Origin: Halomonas sp. ALS9
Lineage (GTDB): Bacteria; Pseudomonadota; Gammaproteobacteria; Pseudomonadales; Halomonadaceae
DNA: 64,000 nucleotides
Direction: 5' to 3'
Assembly: GCF_001651035.1 (NCBI RefSeq)
Contig: NZ_LXRG01000183.1
Coordinates: 62,001 to 126,000 of the forward strand
The position numbers were made by a program, and so were the translations under genes. This document shows positions 63,016 through 64,000 of the stretch, one piece after another. The notes beneath the pieces were generated by a model. It had not been told where the DNA came from. It saw only the letters and a list, made by a program, of their open reading frames with translations, and did not search any database. Position 1 is the first letter of the stretch; each line of letters begins with the position of its first letter.

Positions 63016-64000
63016 ATGCGGCTCTGCATCGTTAGTGAAACATGGTCACCGGACATCAATGGCGTTGCCCATACGCTAAGCCGGCTAAGCTATGAACTTA
63101 ACCGGCAAGGAGTGCCGGTTGATGTGGTTCGCCCACGCCCAAGGGGCGCGGGTAATGCGACCGGTATTAACCGCGAACTACAGGTGCAGCGCTTTGCCTT
63201 ACCCGGTTACACCGATGTACAGGTGGGGCTAGTCAGGCCCGCCACGCTGCGCCGCTTTTGGCGTAAGCATCGGCCAAACATAATCTACGTTGCCACCCAG
63301 GGCCCTCTAGGCTGGGCGGCCCGCCAAGCGGCGCGGCAGCTCAATATTCCTTTGGTAGCGGGCTGGCACACTAACTTTGACCACTACTGTGAAGATTACG
63401 GCGTCAACTGGCTAGCCTCGACCACACGGCGCTACCTGCGCTACTTCCATAACGGCTGCGATCTGACCTTAGTGCCTACACACCAGCAGGCAAAAGCGCT
63501 GCAGCGTCAGGGGATACGAGATGTCCATGTGCTGTCACGGGGGTTGGATGGTGAGCGCTTCTCACCCGCCCACCGTGACCCTGCATTACGCAAAGGCTGG
63601 GGGGTAAGCGAGCATCAGCCGGTGGCGCTTTATGTTGGCCGATTAGCCGCAGAAAAAAACCTCACCTTGCTACATGAAAGCTTTCAGGCCATGCGCGAGG
63701 TGCGCCCCGATATCGCCCAGGTGATCGTCGGCGATGGCCCCGCACGGGCACAGTTGGAGAAGGCACTTCCCGATGCCCATTTTACCGGTTTTGTGGGGCA
63801 AGAATCGCTTGCGCGCCACTATGCCAGCGCCGATATGTTTATTTTCCCTTCACTTTCCGAAACCTGGGGCAATGTGGTGGCAGAAGCCATGGCCAGCGGC
63901 TTGGCCGTGGTGGCCTATGACCATGCGGCCAGCGCCGAACTGATTCACAGCGGCCATAACGGCGTCACCGTGCCGGCTGGCAATAGCAGCGCGTTTCAAC
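63016..64000 (+). CDS. GT4 family glycosyltransferase, 3' end cut by the window
   Basis: At least 328 residues, open to the window end. The N-terminal half has MRLCIVSETWSPDINGVAHTLSRLSYEL. The C-terminal half has LYVGRLAAEKNLTLL, VIVGDGPAR and the GT4 donor-site FPSLSETWGNVVAEAMASGLAVV with the ExxxxxxxE pattern. Close in style to diacylglycerol glycosyltransferases and mannosyltransferases. A PhoB-box array lies just upstream, which fits the known replacement of phospholipids by glycolipids under phosphate starvation; the acceptor is inferred, not shown. Confidence 0.9.
   Translation, partial: MRLCIVSETWSPDINGVAHTLSRLSYELNRQGVPVDVVRPRPRGAGNATGINRELQVQRFALPGYTDVQVGLVRPATLRRFWRKHRPNIIYVATQGPLGWAARQAARQLNIPLVAGWHTNFDHYCEDYGVNWLASTTRRYLRYFHNGCDLTLVPTHQQAKALQRQGIRDVHVLSRGLDGERFSPAHRDPALRKGWGVSEHQPVALYVGRLAAEKNLTLLHESFQAMREVRPDIAQVIVGDGPARAQLEKALPDAHFTGFVGQESLARHYASADMFIFPSLSETWGNVVAEAMASGLAVVAYDHAASAELIHSGHNGVTVPAGNSSAFQ

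Overview
The window looks like chromosomal DNA of a moderately halophilic gammaproteobacterium of the Halomonadaceae (Halomonas or Vreelandella type). This rests on moderately high GC, acidic proteins, a NhaD-type Na+/H+ antiporter, a TAXI-type TRAP substrate-binding protein, several c-di-GMP enzymes, and a one-piece gammaproteobacterial tmRNA with tag ANDENYAQGALAA. Genus is inferred, not proven.

Layout. Positions 1-1550 hold conserved housekeeping genes: rnfH (partial), ratA, smpB, ssrA. From about 1560 to 5945 there is an AT-richer block of four minus-strand genes. They are separated by imperfect inverted repeats, two of which are clear integron attC sites. No integrase is present, so this is a cassette cluster lacking integrase (CALIN). 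Its cargo is a BRCT protein, a membrane protein, a HEPN-like protein and a PD-(D/E)xK-VWA fusion protein. Positions 6480-9830 carry an amidase/APC permease/LuxR module. Positions 9871-23626 mix a nuclease-like small protein, Zur-controlled zinT, a cold-shock gene, a Ca2+/Na+ exchanger, a TAXI binding protein, nhaD, two GGDEF-EAL proteins, GST, DUF2835, a SprA-type metalloprotease and a NlpC/P60 lipoprotein. Positions 23677-28020 hold a phnDCEE phosphonate-type ABC transporter with a histidine phosphatase. An EAL-CBS-GGDEF protein, a PhoD-like phosphatase, a two-component system and two PepSY genes follow. Positions 35180-41018 are core genes: DUF1853, proB, obg, rpmA, rplU, ispB, tRNA-Pro(CGG). 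A higBA toxin-antitoxin operon comes next, then MFS and TauE/SafE transporters, a helicase plus FAN1-like nuclease operon, an HDAC-like hydrolase, GIY-YIG and YchJ proteins, argE, the ugpBAEC glycerol-3-phosphate importer, an ECF42-type sigma factor with its YciI/DGPF cluster, a UshA-like nucleotidase, a porin, and the start of a GT4 glycosyltransferase.

Functional theme. Phosphorus scavenging recurs: phnDCEE, PhoD-like, ugpBAEC, UshA-like. I read 11-bp-periodic PhoB-box arrays upstream of phnD, ugpB and the glycosyltransferase. The last suggests phosphate-starvation control of a lipid-glycosylating enzyme. The most unusual items are the integrase-less cassette array with its nuclease-VWA fusion, the UshA-like gene whose repetitive acidic tail is cut off by an apparent GAG-to-TAG mutation, the Pho-box array before the glycosyltransferase, and an ECF42-like promoter in the sigma-factor cluster.
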